Source: a candidate division WOR-1 bacterium RIFOXYB2_FULL_37_13 (GTDB lineage Bacteria; Margulisbacteria; WOR-1; XYC2-FULL-46-14; XYC2-FULL-37-10). From it: a stretch of 64,000 nucleotides of DNA. Location of the stretch: assembly GCA_001771535.1 (NCBI GenBank), contig MEUB01000017.1, positions 37,219 through 101,218 on the forward strand, in the 5' to 3' direction. Position 1 is the first letter of the stretch. Each line of letters begins with the position of its first letter. The notes under the pieces are model-generated. The model saw nothing but the letters and a program-made list of their open reading frames with translations. It did not search any database and was not told the origin of the DNA. Positions 1-7,441 of the stretch are shown here, one piece after another. The position numbers were made by a program, and so were the translations under genes.

Positions 1-2
1 TT

Positions 3-584
3 CAGCTCGGAGGACTCGGGCTTTTAACAGAATGCTCTTTGGGAGAATTGCCTGCCGCATTGGAAAGTATTAAAAATAAAAAATATCAGATCGATTCAAG
101 ATTAATGCTGAAGGTTCATGTTGTAAGAAAAAACAAAATTGTTAAAGAACTTTTCGCATTAAACGACGCGGTTGTCTGCAAAAATGATATTGCTCGCATT
201 ATCAAGCTTAGAGCTTTTTTGGGCGATGATCTTTTGGGCGAATATGCCGCGGACGGGATTATTGCTTCAACTCCTACCGGTTCGACGGCTTATAACTTTG
301 CCGTAAACGGGCCTATTTTGCCTGTCCATTCAAAATCGTATATCCTCTCTCCGATATGTCCGCATCGCGCAACCGATCGCTCAATCGTTTTGGAAGAAGA
401 TGTTACACTTGCGATTATAAAAGGAAAAGACGTCCTTCTTACGGTAGACGGCCAGCAGACCTTATCGCTAAAACCTGATGATATAGTGAAGATTGGTGTT
501 TCAAAAGAAAAAACGAGTTTTATAAGGTTTAAAGAGTACGACATTTGGGGGCTTTTGCGTAGTAAATTGGGGTGGGGAACGTAA
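3..584 (+). CDS. nadK: NAD kinase, C-terminal part (5' end outside window)
   Basis: This is the C-terminal two thirds of an ATP-NAD kinase, the cytoplasmic enzyme that makes NADP from NAD. The frame is open from the first bases of the window, and reading from position 3 gives a glycine-rich GLGLLTE stretch typical of the family, so the gene begins upstream of the window. A TTG at 39 is therefore not the true start. Visible family motifs are LNDAVV (the NE/D-type NAD site), ASTPTGSTAY (glycine-rich ATP/NAD loop), SPICPH, and TVDGQ near the end. The N-terminal GGDG motif lies outside the window. The next gene (652-1269) points the other way, so this gene ends its transcription unit here. Confidence 0.95.
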   Translation, partial: QLGGLGLLTECSLGELPAALESIKNKKYQIDSRLMLKVHVVRKNKIVKELFALNDAVVCKNDIARIIKLRAFLGDDLLGEYAADGIIASTPTGSTAYNFAVNGPILPVHSKSYILSPICPHRATDRSIVLEEDVTLAIIKGKDVLLTVDGQQTLSLKPDDIVKIGVSKEKTSFIRFKEYDIWGLLRSKLGWGT

Positions 585-651
585 AAAATAAATGTCCAAA
601 AAATAGACATTAAGGTAATTAAAAAGCAGGAAATGCAACCCTCCAATTCTT

Positions 652-1269
652 TTATATTGAAATAGTCCTTGCTCTTTCTGAATAAGCATCTGAGGTGCCA
701 GCATGAAGGGGAGGATAAAGATTTTTTGTTGACGGGAATGCGGATAATATGGATTCCGTTTCTAAAGAGACAGTTTTGTCTCTGTTTATTTCAATTGACA
801 TAATTGTAAAATTTAAAATTATACGCGCCCTTGATGGGAGCGGCTGTCCTGCTTGAATCGCAACTCCTTCGCCTTTTTTATGGCTATTTTCAGAACAAAA
901 AACCATGTGATATCTTTCTTCGGGACTTATTAACTTAAGAATGGCCCCTAATTCGTGATCAGTAACATTTAATTTAAAGGAGATAGTATCCTCTTCTGGA
1001 AACTTAAAAGAGAGAGGACTTTTTCTGCCTGAAACAGCTTTTGTCACGTTGCGTAAAAATATCGTAGCAGCTTTTAAAGAACCCTCTATTTTTAAAGTTA
1101 TTGTTTGCTCCCTAATAGCAGAAGAAGAAGGATTATGTCTAATTTCTCCAATAAAGGCCAAACCACTTCTGATCACTTTTGAAGAAAAAAAACTTGTTGG
1201 AGAACAGCCTCTGCCAAGAATTAAGTATGGAGATGAGCCTGGCAGAATATTATTGTTTGACCCTATCAT
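652..1269 (-). CDS. Unknown 205-residue protein, third gene of a small operon
   Basis: I do not recognise this protein. It has no signal peptide or membrane segment and looks beta-rich. It follows the 69-residue gene with a one-base gap, so the two are probably translationally coupled. It resembles the first 160 residues of the 556-residue protein at 58144-59814: a block I-x-F-K-L lies at residues 96-100 here and about 96-99 there, and a second block (I/L)-L-x-F lies at about 150-154 in both, with the same 50-residue spacing. That relation is my inference from eye alignment. The operon is driven by the promoter at 1727-1752 that is shared with the giant-protein genes, which suggests a common process. 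Confidence 0.7.
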   Translation of the reverse strand: MIGSNNNILPGSSPYLILGRGCSPTSFFSSKVIRSGLAFIGEIRHNPSSSAIREQTITLKIEGSLKAATIFLRNVTKAVSGRKSPLSFKFPEEDTISFKLNVTDHELGAILKLISPEERYHMVFCSENSHKKGEGVAIQAGQPLPSRARIILNFTIMSIEINRDKTVSLETESILSAFPSTKNLYPPLHAGTSDAYSERARTISI

Positions 1270-1270
1270 T

Positions 1271-1480
1271 TTAATTGATATTCCAACGAAGTAAGTCGCT
1301 AAGAACTTCAGGGTTTAGGATTTTTGCGAAATATCTGGGGTCAGAAATGTTTGGTGCTCCTGTAATGGGAAAGGTTGTAAATAAAACAACTTTGGAAAAT
1401 TTAACTTTGATAAGTTTGTCGACGTAATCGGTAACAAGATGGTTGCTTATATATTGAATTACATTGGCCTGGTTTTCCAT
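1271..1480 (-). CDS. Unknown 69-residue protein, second gene of a small operon
   Basis: A small cytoplasmic-looking protein without a recognised domain. The start is supported by a purine-rich ribosome site (GAAGGGG) about 8 nt upstream of the ATG. It sits 17 nt after the 66-residue gene and one base before the 205-residue gene. The sequence has a hydrophobic, beta-strand-like centre (VVLFTTFPITGAP) flanked by charged helices. It could be a chaperone or partner for the 205-residue protein, but nothing in the sequence proves this. Confidence 0.6.
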   Translation of the reverse strand: MENQANVIQYISNHLVTDYVDKLIKVKFSKVVLFTTFPITGAPNISDPRYFAKILNPEVLSDLLRWNIN

Positions 1481-1497
1481 CTAAATCCCCTTCTTTC

Positions 1498-1698
1498 TTA
1501 AATAGCTTTATCAATCTTTTTTGATTTTTCTGAGAAAACCGATTCAAATTTTGCCATTAGAACATCAACAAAGCGACCCGGGCTTTTTTCAAGGATTGTA
1601 GCCCATGCTTTAGGCCCAAATTCTGCTTTTGTATAGGTTTTATTGCCTATACTGTATACATCGTGAGAGCTATTTGTTGAATTTTCATTTGCTAACAT
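1498..1698 (-). CDS. Unknown 66-residue protein, first gene of a small operon
   Basis: A small hydrophilic protein, not recognised. The ATG is preceded by AGGAG at a good distance (7 nt), and the shared CGATA-type promoter lies only about 30 nt upstream, so this is the first gene of a three-gene operon (66, 69 and 205 residues). The C-terminal half is probably helical (ILEKSPGRFVDVLMAKF). No membrane segment or signal peptide is visible. Confidence 0.6.
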   Translation of the reverse strand: MLANENSTNSSHDVYSIGNKTYTKAEFGPKAWATILEKSPGRFVDVLMAKFESVFSEKSKKIDKAI

Positions 1699-1726
1699 AA
1701 CATTTACTCCTGCGTTTCTAAGTATA

Positions 1727-1752
1727 TATCGAAATATTTTTTCAGGAATTTC
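1727..1752 (-). promoter_or_regulatory. Sigma-28-like promoter for the 66/69/205 operon
   Basis: On the minus strand GAAATT (1752-1747) is followed by 15 nt and then CGATATATA from 1731 downward. The same arrangement precedes the other unknown operons in this window. It resembles FliA/SigD promoters (TAAA or TAAAGTTT, then CCGATAT/GCCGATAA). Confidence 0.6.
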
Positions 1753-1845
1753 ACATTAACTTTTAAACAGCATGTTTTTATGGCAAACGATCAAAAAGGT
1801 TGATACAATTAATGTTTATAAACTAATTCTCTGGAGGAATTTGAT

Positions 1846-2163
1846 ATGAAACATTATATACAAATTTCAACCACTGTCAATCATAAAAAAGAAGCCAAAA
1901 AGATAGCCCGAGCGTTAATAAAAGAAAAGCTTGCCGCATGCGTACAGATTTTGGGTCCTATTTTGAGCATATACGAATGGAAAGGCAAACTGGAAGAGGC
2001 AAAAGAATGGATGTGCATTATCAAGACGAGGGAAGACTTGTATCAAAAAGTCGAGACGGCTATAAAAAGGCTTCATTCTTATGAAACGCCGGAAGTTATC
2101 GCGATGCCGATAACTTCTGTAGATAAAGATTATTTTGATTGGATGACTACTGGAACTCTTTGA
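1846..2163 (+). CDS. cutA: CutA divalent-cation tolerance family protein
   Basis: A 105-residue CutA1 protein, a small trimeric ferredoxin-like-fold protein linked to divalent-cation tolerance; its exact function is debated. The family features are all present: the N-terminal strand YIQISTTV, AKKIARALIKEKLAACVQI with its cysteine, the central YEWKGKLEEAKEW, then the IKTREDLY helix and the HSYETPEVIAMPI strand. Length is normal for the family. The ATG is preceded by CTGGAGGAA, a strong ribosome site 7 nt away. It is a single gene convergent with rlmD, with 8 nt between their stops. Confidence 0.95.
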   Translation: MKHYIQISTTVNHKKEAKKIARALIKEKLAACVQILGPILSIYEWKGKLEEAKEWMCIIKTREDLYQKVETAIKRLHSYETPEVIAMPITSVDKDYFDWMTTGTL

Positions 2164-2171
2164 TTGGCCTG

Positions 2172-3431
2172 TCACATAGAAGCCAAATGTTTTAAGAGTA
2201 CCACGTTCTCAATATGCGGGGTATGAGGGAACATATCGATCGGCTGGATTTTTTTAATATGATATCCGCCCTCTAAAAACAGATTAATGTCTTCTCTTTG
2301 AGTATTAGGATTGCAAGAGATATATACTATCTCTTTTGGTTTTGCTTCGACGATTTTTTGTAGTACTTTTTTGTGTATTCCCGGTCGCGGTGGATCGAGA
2401 ATTATTTTGTCAGACTTTAAATCAAGGCTTTTGATAACATCTTCAACCCTGCCTGCTATTGCGGAAAAGTTTTCCATTCCGTTTAATTCCGCATTTTCCA
2501 AAGAGAGTTTTGTTGCCGCCTCATTTTCTTCTATCCCTATAATTTCCTTTGCCTTTTTCGCAAGAGATAAGCCAATGCTGCCCGTACCGGAATAGAGATC
2601 AAAGACTTTTTCATCCCCTTTTAGATTTGCAAATTCTGTTATTATTTGAATCAGCCTTTCTGCCTGCTTTGTATTGGTTTGGAAGAAAGATTGGACTGGA
2701 ATTTTGAATTTTATCTTGTTTAATGATTCTAAAAGATAGTCCTGCCCGATGCTTTTTTGTATTTCACCATAAGACCTGTCGGCAGGGGAGAGGTTGTGGC
2801 TCCAGGTGATGCCTTGTACGACATCTTTTAATTCTTCCCACAATTCTTCAAGAGGGAATTCGCCTTTATCGGAAGTTAAGATGCTTAAAATCGTATTTTT
2901 TATGTTTTTCCCTTCACGAATAACAACATGTCTCATAATCCCTTCTGGATAACTTCTCAAGTCACTTGATTTTATGAATTCTCTCAAGCGGGCTACTATT
3001 TCATTGCTATCTTCTGATAACAGCCAGCATTTTTCTATGTCTAAAGTTTTGTTTTTGTCATCTTTTAGTCCAATAGAAAAATCAGGACCGAATGCAAAGT
3101 CCATCCTATTCCTGTAGAAAAATTCCTGAGGGGCTGGAATTATCGGTTCACAAAACCCAAATAGCCCTTTTATTTTTTCTTCTTTTATTTTAAGCTGATT
3201 TTCATATTTTAATTGCTGCCAGGGGCATCCTCCGCATTGCCCTGCATATTTACACGGCGCATTTTTGCGAAGAGGCGAATCTTTTATGACTTTTTCAAAT
3301 CTTCCAAGTTTATTTCTTTTGCTTATAATATAGCCTTCTATAATATCTTCTGGATAGGCAAAACGAAAGCTAATCCCTTCACGGCTTACTCCCCGACCTT
3401 TTTTATCAATATCTATTATTTCAAACTGCAT
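2172..3431 (-). CDS. rlmD: 23S rRNA (uracil-5-)-methyltransferase, RlmD/RumA family
   Basis: A 419-residue TrmA/RumA-type RNA m5U methyltransferase. It starts with a short TRAM-like OB domain (residues 1-55), followed by an iron-sulfur cysteine cluster (CKYAGQCGGCPW plus a later Cys near 135). The SAM-binding motif DLYSGTGSIGLSLA lies near residue 280. DPPRPG and ISCNPNTQREDI carry the catalytic region, with the nucleophilic Cys in SCNP. RlmD against RlmC or an archaeal-type paralogue cannot be decided by eye. A TATAAT box ends 6 nt before the ATG on the minus strand, so its mRNA is probably leaderless. It shares this box region with the divergent thioesterase gene. Confidence 0.92.
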   Translation of the reverse strand: MQFEIIDIDKKGRGVSREGISFRFAYPEDIIEGYIISKRNKLGRFEKVIKDSPLRKNAPCKYAGQCGGCPWQQLKYENQLKIKEEKIKGLFGFCEPIIPAPQEFFYRNRMDFAFGPDFSIGLKDDKNKTLDIEKCWLLSEDSNEIVARLREFIKSSDLRSYPEGIMRHVVIREGKNIKNTILSILTSDKGEFPLEELWEELKDVVQGITWSHNLSPADRSYGEIQKSIGQDYLLESLNKIKFKIPVQSFFQTNTKQAERLIQIITEFANLKGDEKVFDLYSGTGSIGLSLAKKAKEIIGIEENEAATKLSLENAELNGMENFSAIAGRVEDVIKSLDLKSDKIILDPPRPGIHKKVLQKIVEAKPKEIVYISCNPNTQREDINLFLEGGYHIKKIQPIDMFPHTPHIENVVLLKHLASM

Positions 3432-3437
3432 TATTTC

Positions 3438-3447
3438 ATTATATAAT
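3438..3447. promoter_or_regulatory. Symmetric bidirectional -10 element (ATTATATAAT)
   Basis: The palindrome ATTATATAAT gives TATAAT on both strands. On the plus strand TATAAT (3442-3447) is 7 nt before the ATG at 3455. On the minus strand TATAAT (3443-3438) is 6 nt before the rlmD ATG. Both transcripts would start at or next to their start codons. Confidence 0.65.
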
Positions 3448-3454
3448 GGTACTC

Positions 3455-3874
3455 ATGAACCATCAAACGAAGATAAGGGTTATATACAAAGATACAGATG
3501 CGGGCGGGGTCGTTTATTACGCAAATTATTTGGGGTTTTTTGAGCAGGGGAGGACTGAATATATTCGCAGCCTTGGCTTTTCCCTTAAGGCGTATGAACA
3601 AAGAGGAGTTCTTTTTGCCGTGGAACATGTAGACTGCAATTACAACTCTCCGGCTTTTTACGATGATGAAGTTGTCATAGAGACAGAGGCTGAAAAGATA
3701 ACAGGGGCAAGAATTGTCTTTTTTCAAAAATGTTGCAGAGGAAATCAGCCTCTTGTAACGGCAAGAACGACGCTTTTTGCGATGGACGTAAAAAATTTTA
3801 GGCCAATGAGGATCCCTCAGGAGTTTTTGGAAAAAATTCGTGACAACTCTTTACACATTGAATCTAAAACTTAG
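3455..3874 (+). CDS. YbgC-like acyl-CoA thioesterase (hot-dog fold)
   Basis: A 139-residue 4-hydroxybenzoyl-CoA thioesterase/YbgC family protein that hydrolyses acyl-CoA thioesters. It shows the family N-terminus VIYKDTDAGGVVYYANYLGFFE with the catalytic Asp (DTDAGG) and the YxxYLxFFE helix, and a core strand RIVFFQKC. In Tol-Pal operons this family is called YbgC, but no tol genes are present here. I place the start at 3455, not the in-frame ATG at 3446, because the 3446 codon overlaps the -10 box and no ribosome site precedes either. The 3' end overlaps the convergent YchF-like gene by 24 nt. Confidence 0.88.
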   Translation: MNHQTKIRVIYKDTDAGGVVYYANYLGFFEQGRTEYIRSLGFSLKAYEQRGVLFAVEHVDCNYNSPAFYDDEVVIETEAEKITGARIVFFQKCCRGNQPLVTARTTLFAMDVKNFRPMRIPQEFLEKIRDNSLHIESKT

Positions 3875-4876
3875 TATATCCCCGTCCTCAACTAAATAAT
3901 CTTTCCCTTTAAGATGAAATTTGCCAAGCTCTTTTAGTTTTGCTTCTGAGCCTGCTTCTATAAGATCGGAGTATTTAAACATCTCCGCTTTTACAAAGCC
4001 TTTTTGGATATCCGTATGAATGGCAGCTCCTGCTTCCGGCGCGAAAGCTCCGCGCCTTATCGGCCATGCCCGCACTTCATCTTCTCCCACAGTAAAGTAA
4101 GAAATAAGCCCAAGCCCTTCGTAAGTTAGTCTATTCATTTTATTGACAGCTGGTTCATCAATCCCAAGCTCTTTCATGAATTCCTGCTGATCGCTTTCCG
4201 GAAGATCGGCAATTTCTTTTTCAATGGCGACACTTAATGGAATTGTGGGGATATTAAAAGATGATGTTATTTCTTTGCAAAGAGAATCACCTTTAATTTT
4301 ATCTTCGGAAACATTTAGCGCGATAAAGATTGGTTTTAACGTATAAAACTGATAAGTTTTTAAAAGTTTTACTTCTTCTTCTGACCAATTAAAGTTTTTT
4401 ATATGCTTTTCTTCATCAAGCAGTTTTTTACATTTGTCCATGATTTCTTTTTCTTTTTCTCTGGTTGCCGCAAATTTAGAGGTTTTGTCTTTTGCCATAG
4501 TTTCAATCCTTTTTTCCACAAGGACAAGATCGGCAATTAAAAGATCTGCCAAAAAATTTGGGATCTCACTTTTTGCCGATTCTTCTTTCGCAACAAAGCA
4601 TATCTCGTCGGCATTTTTCAGGTTGTCCATTATAAGTTTTTTTGTGGGACCTTCCATGTCCAGGTTAGGGAGCAGCAGGTATTCAATTTTTACGTAAGTT
4701 GTCTTTTTGGGGTTGTACATGGAGATAAGCTTGGCAATTCTTGGGTCTTTGACATTGCATGTTCCAATATGAGATTCGAGCGGTTTTTCTGTTATTTGAT
4801 CAAGGCCAATGCCTGTTACCAGGCTAAAAAGCTCTTCTTTTTCTGACTGTGAATTCCCGATTATTGCAGTTTTCAT
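3851..4876 (-). CDS. YchF/OLA1-family protein with degenerate nucleotide-binding motifs
   Basis: A 341-residue relative of the ribosome-associated ATPase YchF. The C-terminal TGS/DUF933 part is textbook: ISYFTVGEDEVRAW, AAIHTDIQKGF, KDYLVEDGD and a final FRFNV. The coiled-coil insertion (LADLLIADLVLVEKRIE, about residues 107-165) and the G4-like ALNVSED are also present. However, the N-terminal P-loop, normally GxPNVGKST, reads IIGNSQSEKEELFSL and lacks GK[S/T]. The G3 region, normally DIAGL, reads LLPNLDME. It probably cannot bind ATP normally, so it may be a pseudo-GTPase paralogue of a complete YchF elsewhere. TATAAT ends 6 nt before the ATG, implying a leaderless mRNA. Confidence 0.88.
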   Translation of the reverse strand: MKTAIIGNSQSEKEELFSLVTGIGLDQITEKPLESHIGTCNVKDPRIAKLISMYNPKKTTYVKIEYLLLPNLDMEGPTKKLIMDNLKNADEICFVAKEESAKSEIPNFLADLLIADLVLVEKRIETMAKDKTSKFAATREKEKEIMDKCKKLLDEEKHIKNFNWSEEEVKLLKTYQFYTLKPIFIALNVSEDKIKGDSLCKEITSSFNIPTIPLSVAIEKEIADLPESDQQEFMKELGIDEPAVNKMNRLTYEGLGLISYFTVGEDEVRAWPIRRGAFAPEAGAAIHTDIQKGFVKAEMFKYSDLIEAGSEAKLKELGKFHLKGKDYLVEDGDILSFRFNV

Positions 4877-4935
4877 TTATTTATTATAGCAGATTAAGGC
4901 GCATCTGACATGTCAAATCGAGGCCGCATGCCTCC

Positions 4936-4963
4936 TTGACATTTTGCAAATATAATGTATACT
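4936..4963 (+). promoter_or_regulatory. Housekeeping promoter for the DUF4143 gene at 4970
   Basis: TTGACA (4936-4941), a 16-nt spacer and TATACT (4958-4963), with the ATG at 4970 only 6 nt downstream. This predicts a leaderless mRNA and argues for 4970 over the in-frame ATG at 4955, which lies inside the promoter. Confidence 0.65.
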
Positions 4964-4969
4964 TTGTTT

Positions 4970-6202
4970 ATGCAAGGTAAAAACAAAGTGTTACTTAGAA
5001 ATCTTAAAAAAGAAATTGAGAAGCTGATAAGAGGAAGTCAGTCAGCTTTGATTTTTGGGCCTCGCCAGGTAGGAAAGACCACCTTAATTAAAGAAGCTCT
5101 TTTAAATGCTCCAAATGTCAGGGAGTATCCTTTGCAGAACCCTGAAATACGCGCTGAAATAGAAAAAGATCCCGCCATATTATCCAGGCAGTTGCTGGCA
5201 AACAAAAATAAACCATATGTCTTTGTTGATGAGGCGCAAAAAGTTCCAGAAATTTTTGATGGTATACAATACATTTTGGATGAGAAAAAAGCGAAATTTT
5301 TAATAACAGGATCATCTGCGAGGAAATTAAGAAGAAAAGGCTCAAATTTATTGCCAGGCAGGGTAAAAATATTTCATTTGGATCCTCTTCTATGGAATGA
5401 GTTCGGATGGATAAAAGAAAACAATATAAAAGAATTGGAAATAAAAAATATAAATAAAAAAGTTGATTATTTCTTTGAAAAATCTTTAATTTTTGGAGCT
5501 TTACCTGGAATTGTTAACCTGAACAATGATAATGATAGAAAAGATTTTTTAAAAGCTTATGCCCATATTTATCTTGAAGAGGAAATAAGAGCCGAAGCAT
5601 TAAGCAGGAAAATAGGAGCTTTTTCAAGATTTTTGGAGCTTTCAGCAAATGAGTCGGGAACTTCTCCTAATTTTACCAAACTTTCAATGGAATCGGGCGT
5701 AAGCATGCCTGCAATTAGAGAATTTTATAATTTACTTGAGGATACTCTTATCGTCGAAAGAATAGATCCGTATCTTAAGAACGCAAGAAAAAGAATATTG
5801 GCTTCGTCCCGTTATTATTTTTTTGATTTGGGAGTCAGGAATTCATTGGCAAGATTTTCTTTGAATAAAGAATTAATTAACTCTCAAAAAGGAATATTGT
5901 TTGAGCATGCTATTATTCTTGAAATTATAAGAAGGATAAGATCTTTAAATAAAGAGTTCAAGGTTTGTTATTGGCGAACTTCAGGAGGGGCAGAAGTTGA
6001 CTGTGTTATAGATTTGGGGCATAAAGTAATCCCTGTTGAGATTAAAGCAAGCAAAAAAATTGCCTTGTCTGAACTAAAAGGGCTTAAGATTTTTTTAGAC
6101 GATTATAAAGATGTTGCAGATATTGGCTATGTCATAACTTGGGGAGATAAACCAGAGCAATTAGCTGATAATATTATCGCCTTGCCTTGGTCTTTCATTT
6201 AA
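4970..6202 (+). CDS. AAA ATPase with C-terminal DUF4143 nuclease-like domain
   Basis: A 410-residue AAA_14/DUF4143 protein. The Walker A motif GPRQVGKTTL lies near residue 28 and Walker B FVDEAQK follows near 85, with the sensor strand FLITGSSARKLRRKG. The C-terminal part has a PD-(D/E)xK-like core: WRTSGGAEVDCVIDL followed by VEIKASK. These proteins are widespread and poorly understood; many behave as accessory or mobile genes. Two further members lie at 27008 and 28509. It stands alone between the YchF relative and the AbiE region, and its transcript ends at the hairpin terminator at 6211. Confidence 0.85.
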   Translation: MQGKNKVLLRNLKKEIEKLIRGSQSALIFGPRQVGKTTLIKEALLNAPNVREYPLQNPEIRAEIEKDPAILSRQLLANKNKPYVFVDEAQKVPEIFDGIQYILDEKKAKFLITGSSARKLRRKGSNLLPGRVKIFHLDPLLWNEFGWIKENNIKELEIKNINKKVDYFFEKSLIFGALPGIVNLNNDNDRKDFLKAYAHIYLEEEIRAEALSRKIGAFSRFLELSANESGTSPNFTKLSMESGVSMPAIREFYNLLEDTLIVERIDPYLKNARKRILASSRYYFFDLGVRNSLARFSLNKELINSQKGILFEHAIILEIIRRIRSLNKEFKVCYWRTSGGAEVDCVIDLGHKVIPVEIKASKKIALSELKGLKIFLDDYKDVADIGYVITWGDKPEQLADNIIALPWSFI

Positions 6203-6210
6203 AACAAAAA

Positions 6211-6235
6211 GCCCGCCAGCCTCTGACGGGCTTTT
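6211..6235 (+). terminator. Intrinsic terminator after the DUF4143 gene
   Basis: GCCCGCCAG (6211-6219) pairs with CTGACGGGC (6223-6231), followed by TTTT. It is nearly identical to the terminator at 8219, with only two loop bases different. With the A-run upstream it could also end the minus-strand gene 6274-6714. Confidence 0.8.
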
Positions 6236-6273
6236 ATCTAAGCCTATGGAGCTTTAATCTGGTTTTTGCGTGT

Positions 6274-6714
6274 TCACCAGTGCTTTAAATTCTTGTTTGG
6301 TGATACGAGGTCGAGAAGTCCATTCATCCATAATAAGTTTTCTACTGAGGAATAAATAGGTGCATCAGGATATTTTTTATTTAAATCTGATAACATTTTA
6401 AGACAGAATAAATCACCAATTGTAGCTACTATCTTTGCAATATGTTGAATTTCTTCATAATTCTTGCCCTCACTTATTTCTTCTTGAGTTTGAGCTCCAT
6501 CTCTATTTATCCTAGAAAATTCATTTAATAAAAATTTTCCAACTGCGCGTGTCGCAGGTAGTGGAACTCCTGTCTCCCTATTTATAGGATCATTTTCCAT
6601 TAATTTAAGATAAGCCCTTCTTGGTAGCCTACACAACATATTTTTTATGACTCTTTGCCTCCCCCATCTTATTTGCCCACTGTCTCCAATTCTTGCGGAT
6701 ATCCCATAACTCAC
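6274..6714 (-). CDS. Unknown 146-residue protein divergent from AbiE module 1
   Basis: Not recognised. A mostly helical cytoplasmic protein with an arginine-rich N-terminus (RWGRQRVIKNMLCRLPRRAY). I choose the GTG at 6714 because AGAGG lies 8 nt upstream; an in-frame GTG at 6723 overlaps that ribosome site. It is transcribed away from the AbiE pair. Its promoter (GAAATT, 13 nt with eight consecutive G, CGATAATA) belongs to the CGATA class. Orphan genes in the same divergent position precede the other two AbiE pairs (8251 and 12342). I see no clear sequence relation among the three proteins. Confidence 0.6.
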   Translation of the reverse strand: MSYGISARIGDSGQIRWGRQRVIKNMLCRLPRRAYLKLMENDPINRETGVPLPATRAVGKFLLNEFSRINRDGAQTQEEISEGKNYEEIQHIAKIVATIGDLFCLKMLSDLNKKYPDAPIYSSVENLLWMNGLLDLVSPNKNLKHW

Positions 6715-6735
6715 AAAAACCACCTCTTACTCTAT

Positions 6736-6759
6736 TATCGCCCCCCCCGCAGAAATTTC
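6736..6759 (-). promoter_or_regulatory. CGATA-class promoter with a poly-G spacer
   Basis: On the minus strand GAAATT (6759-6754), 13 nt and CGATAATA (from 6740 down). The spacer holds eight consecutive G. Relatives in this window have a spacer of 15 nt, so this one is two bases short. Confidence 0.5.
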
Positions 6760-6762
6760 AGC

Positions 6763-6831
6763 TTGATTTTGATTTTTTGATGTATTATAATCATTTCAGT
6801 TTCTTATTAAAAATGATAATAAAATGAAATA
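6763..6831 (+). promoter_or_regulatory. Promoter and palindromic operator of AbiE module 1
   Basis: TTGATT (6763-6768), 17 nt and TATAAT (6786-6791). An imperfect inverted repeat follows: CATTTCAGTTTCTTAT (6792-6807) against ATAATAAAATGAAATA (6816-6831), 13 of 16 positions complementary, spanning the start codon. AbiEi proteins are known to repress their own promoter through inverted repeats. Confidence 0.6.
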
Positions 6832-7441
6832 CATAGATTTTGTGGCTAAAATTGATTCACCTGTATTTACAAGGCAGGAAATAAAACTTTTAAGCCTTAA
6901 AGTTTTTGATTGGCAACTTTCTTTATGGAAGAAAAGCGGTTACATCTTAAAAATAAGAAACGGTGTTTATGCCTTTTCTGGAAGATTGAAAGAAATTTCA
7001 GGCGAAGAACTCGCTCAAAAAATTTATTCTCCAAGCTATTTAAGCTATGAAAAGGCATTGTCTTATTATGGATTTATTCCTGAAATGGTTTATGCTTTTA
7101 CTCTCGCAACCCCTAAAACAACCAGAACTTTTGATAATAAATTTGGCAGATTTATTTATCATAATATAAAGAAAAATTTGTTTTTTGGATATGTCCAAAT
7201 AAAAGAGGGAAATGAGCCTTATCTTGTTGCGGATCCCCAAAAGGCGTTGATTGATTTTTTATATTTGAAAAAGAGCAAAATAAAAAACAAAGAGGATGTT
7301 TTATCTTTTAGATTTAACTGGAAAGAGATAAAGAAAAAAGTGGACATCGGAAAACTAAAAAAATACCTGGAACTTTTTAACAATAAAAAACTCGGGGAAA
7401 TTATGAAAATCTTTTTTGAGGCAGGCGATTTTAATGCTTAA
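6824..7441 (+). CDS. AbiEi-like antitoxin/transcriptional repressor, module 1
   Basis: A 205-residue protein of the AbiEi antitoxin class (type IV toxin-antitoxin). The N-terminal half looks like a winged helix ending in LKIRNGVYAF, the usual beta-wing. The middle contains SPSYLSYEKALSYYGFIPE and ATPKTTRTFDNKFGRF, which match the other two AbiEi-like proteins in this window (SPSYVSRETILAKYGMLTE; EPSYLSLEYVLYEHNIL). The C-terminal region is helical. It precedes and overlaps the toxin gene by 8 nt. By family knowledge it would bind the promoter palindrome and counteract the toxin. No good ribosome site is visible; the 5' leader is about 30 nt. Confidence 0.85.
   Translation: MKYIDFVAKIDSPVFTRQEIKLLSLKVFDWQLSLWKKSGYILKIRNGVYAFSGRLKEISGEELAQKIYSPSYLSYEKALSYYGFIPEMVYAFTLATPKTTRTFDNKFGRFIYHNIKKNLFFGYVQIKEGNEPYLVADPQKALIDFLYLKKSKIKNKEDVLSFRFNWKEIKKKVDIGKLKKYLELFNNKKLGEIMKIFFEAGDFNA

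Noticed and set aside
593..611. Terminator hairpin after nadK (AATGTC/GACATT)
   Set aside because: Only six AT-rich pairs and no U-tract; too weak to claim.
4955..4969. Start codon at 4955 for the DUF4143 ATPase
   Set aside because: It lies between the -35 and -10 elements of the predicted promoter and would not be transcribed.
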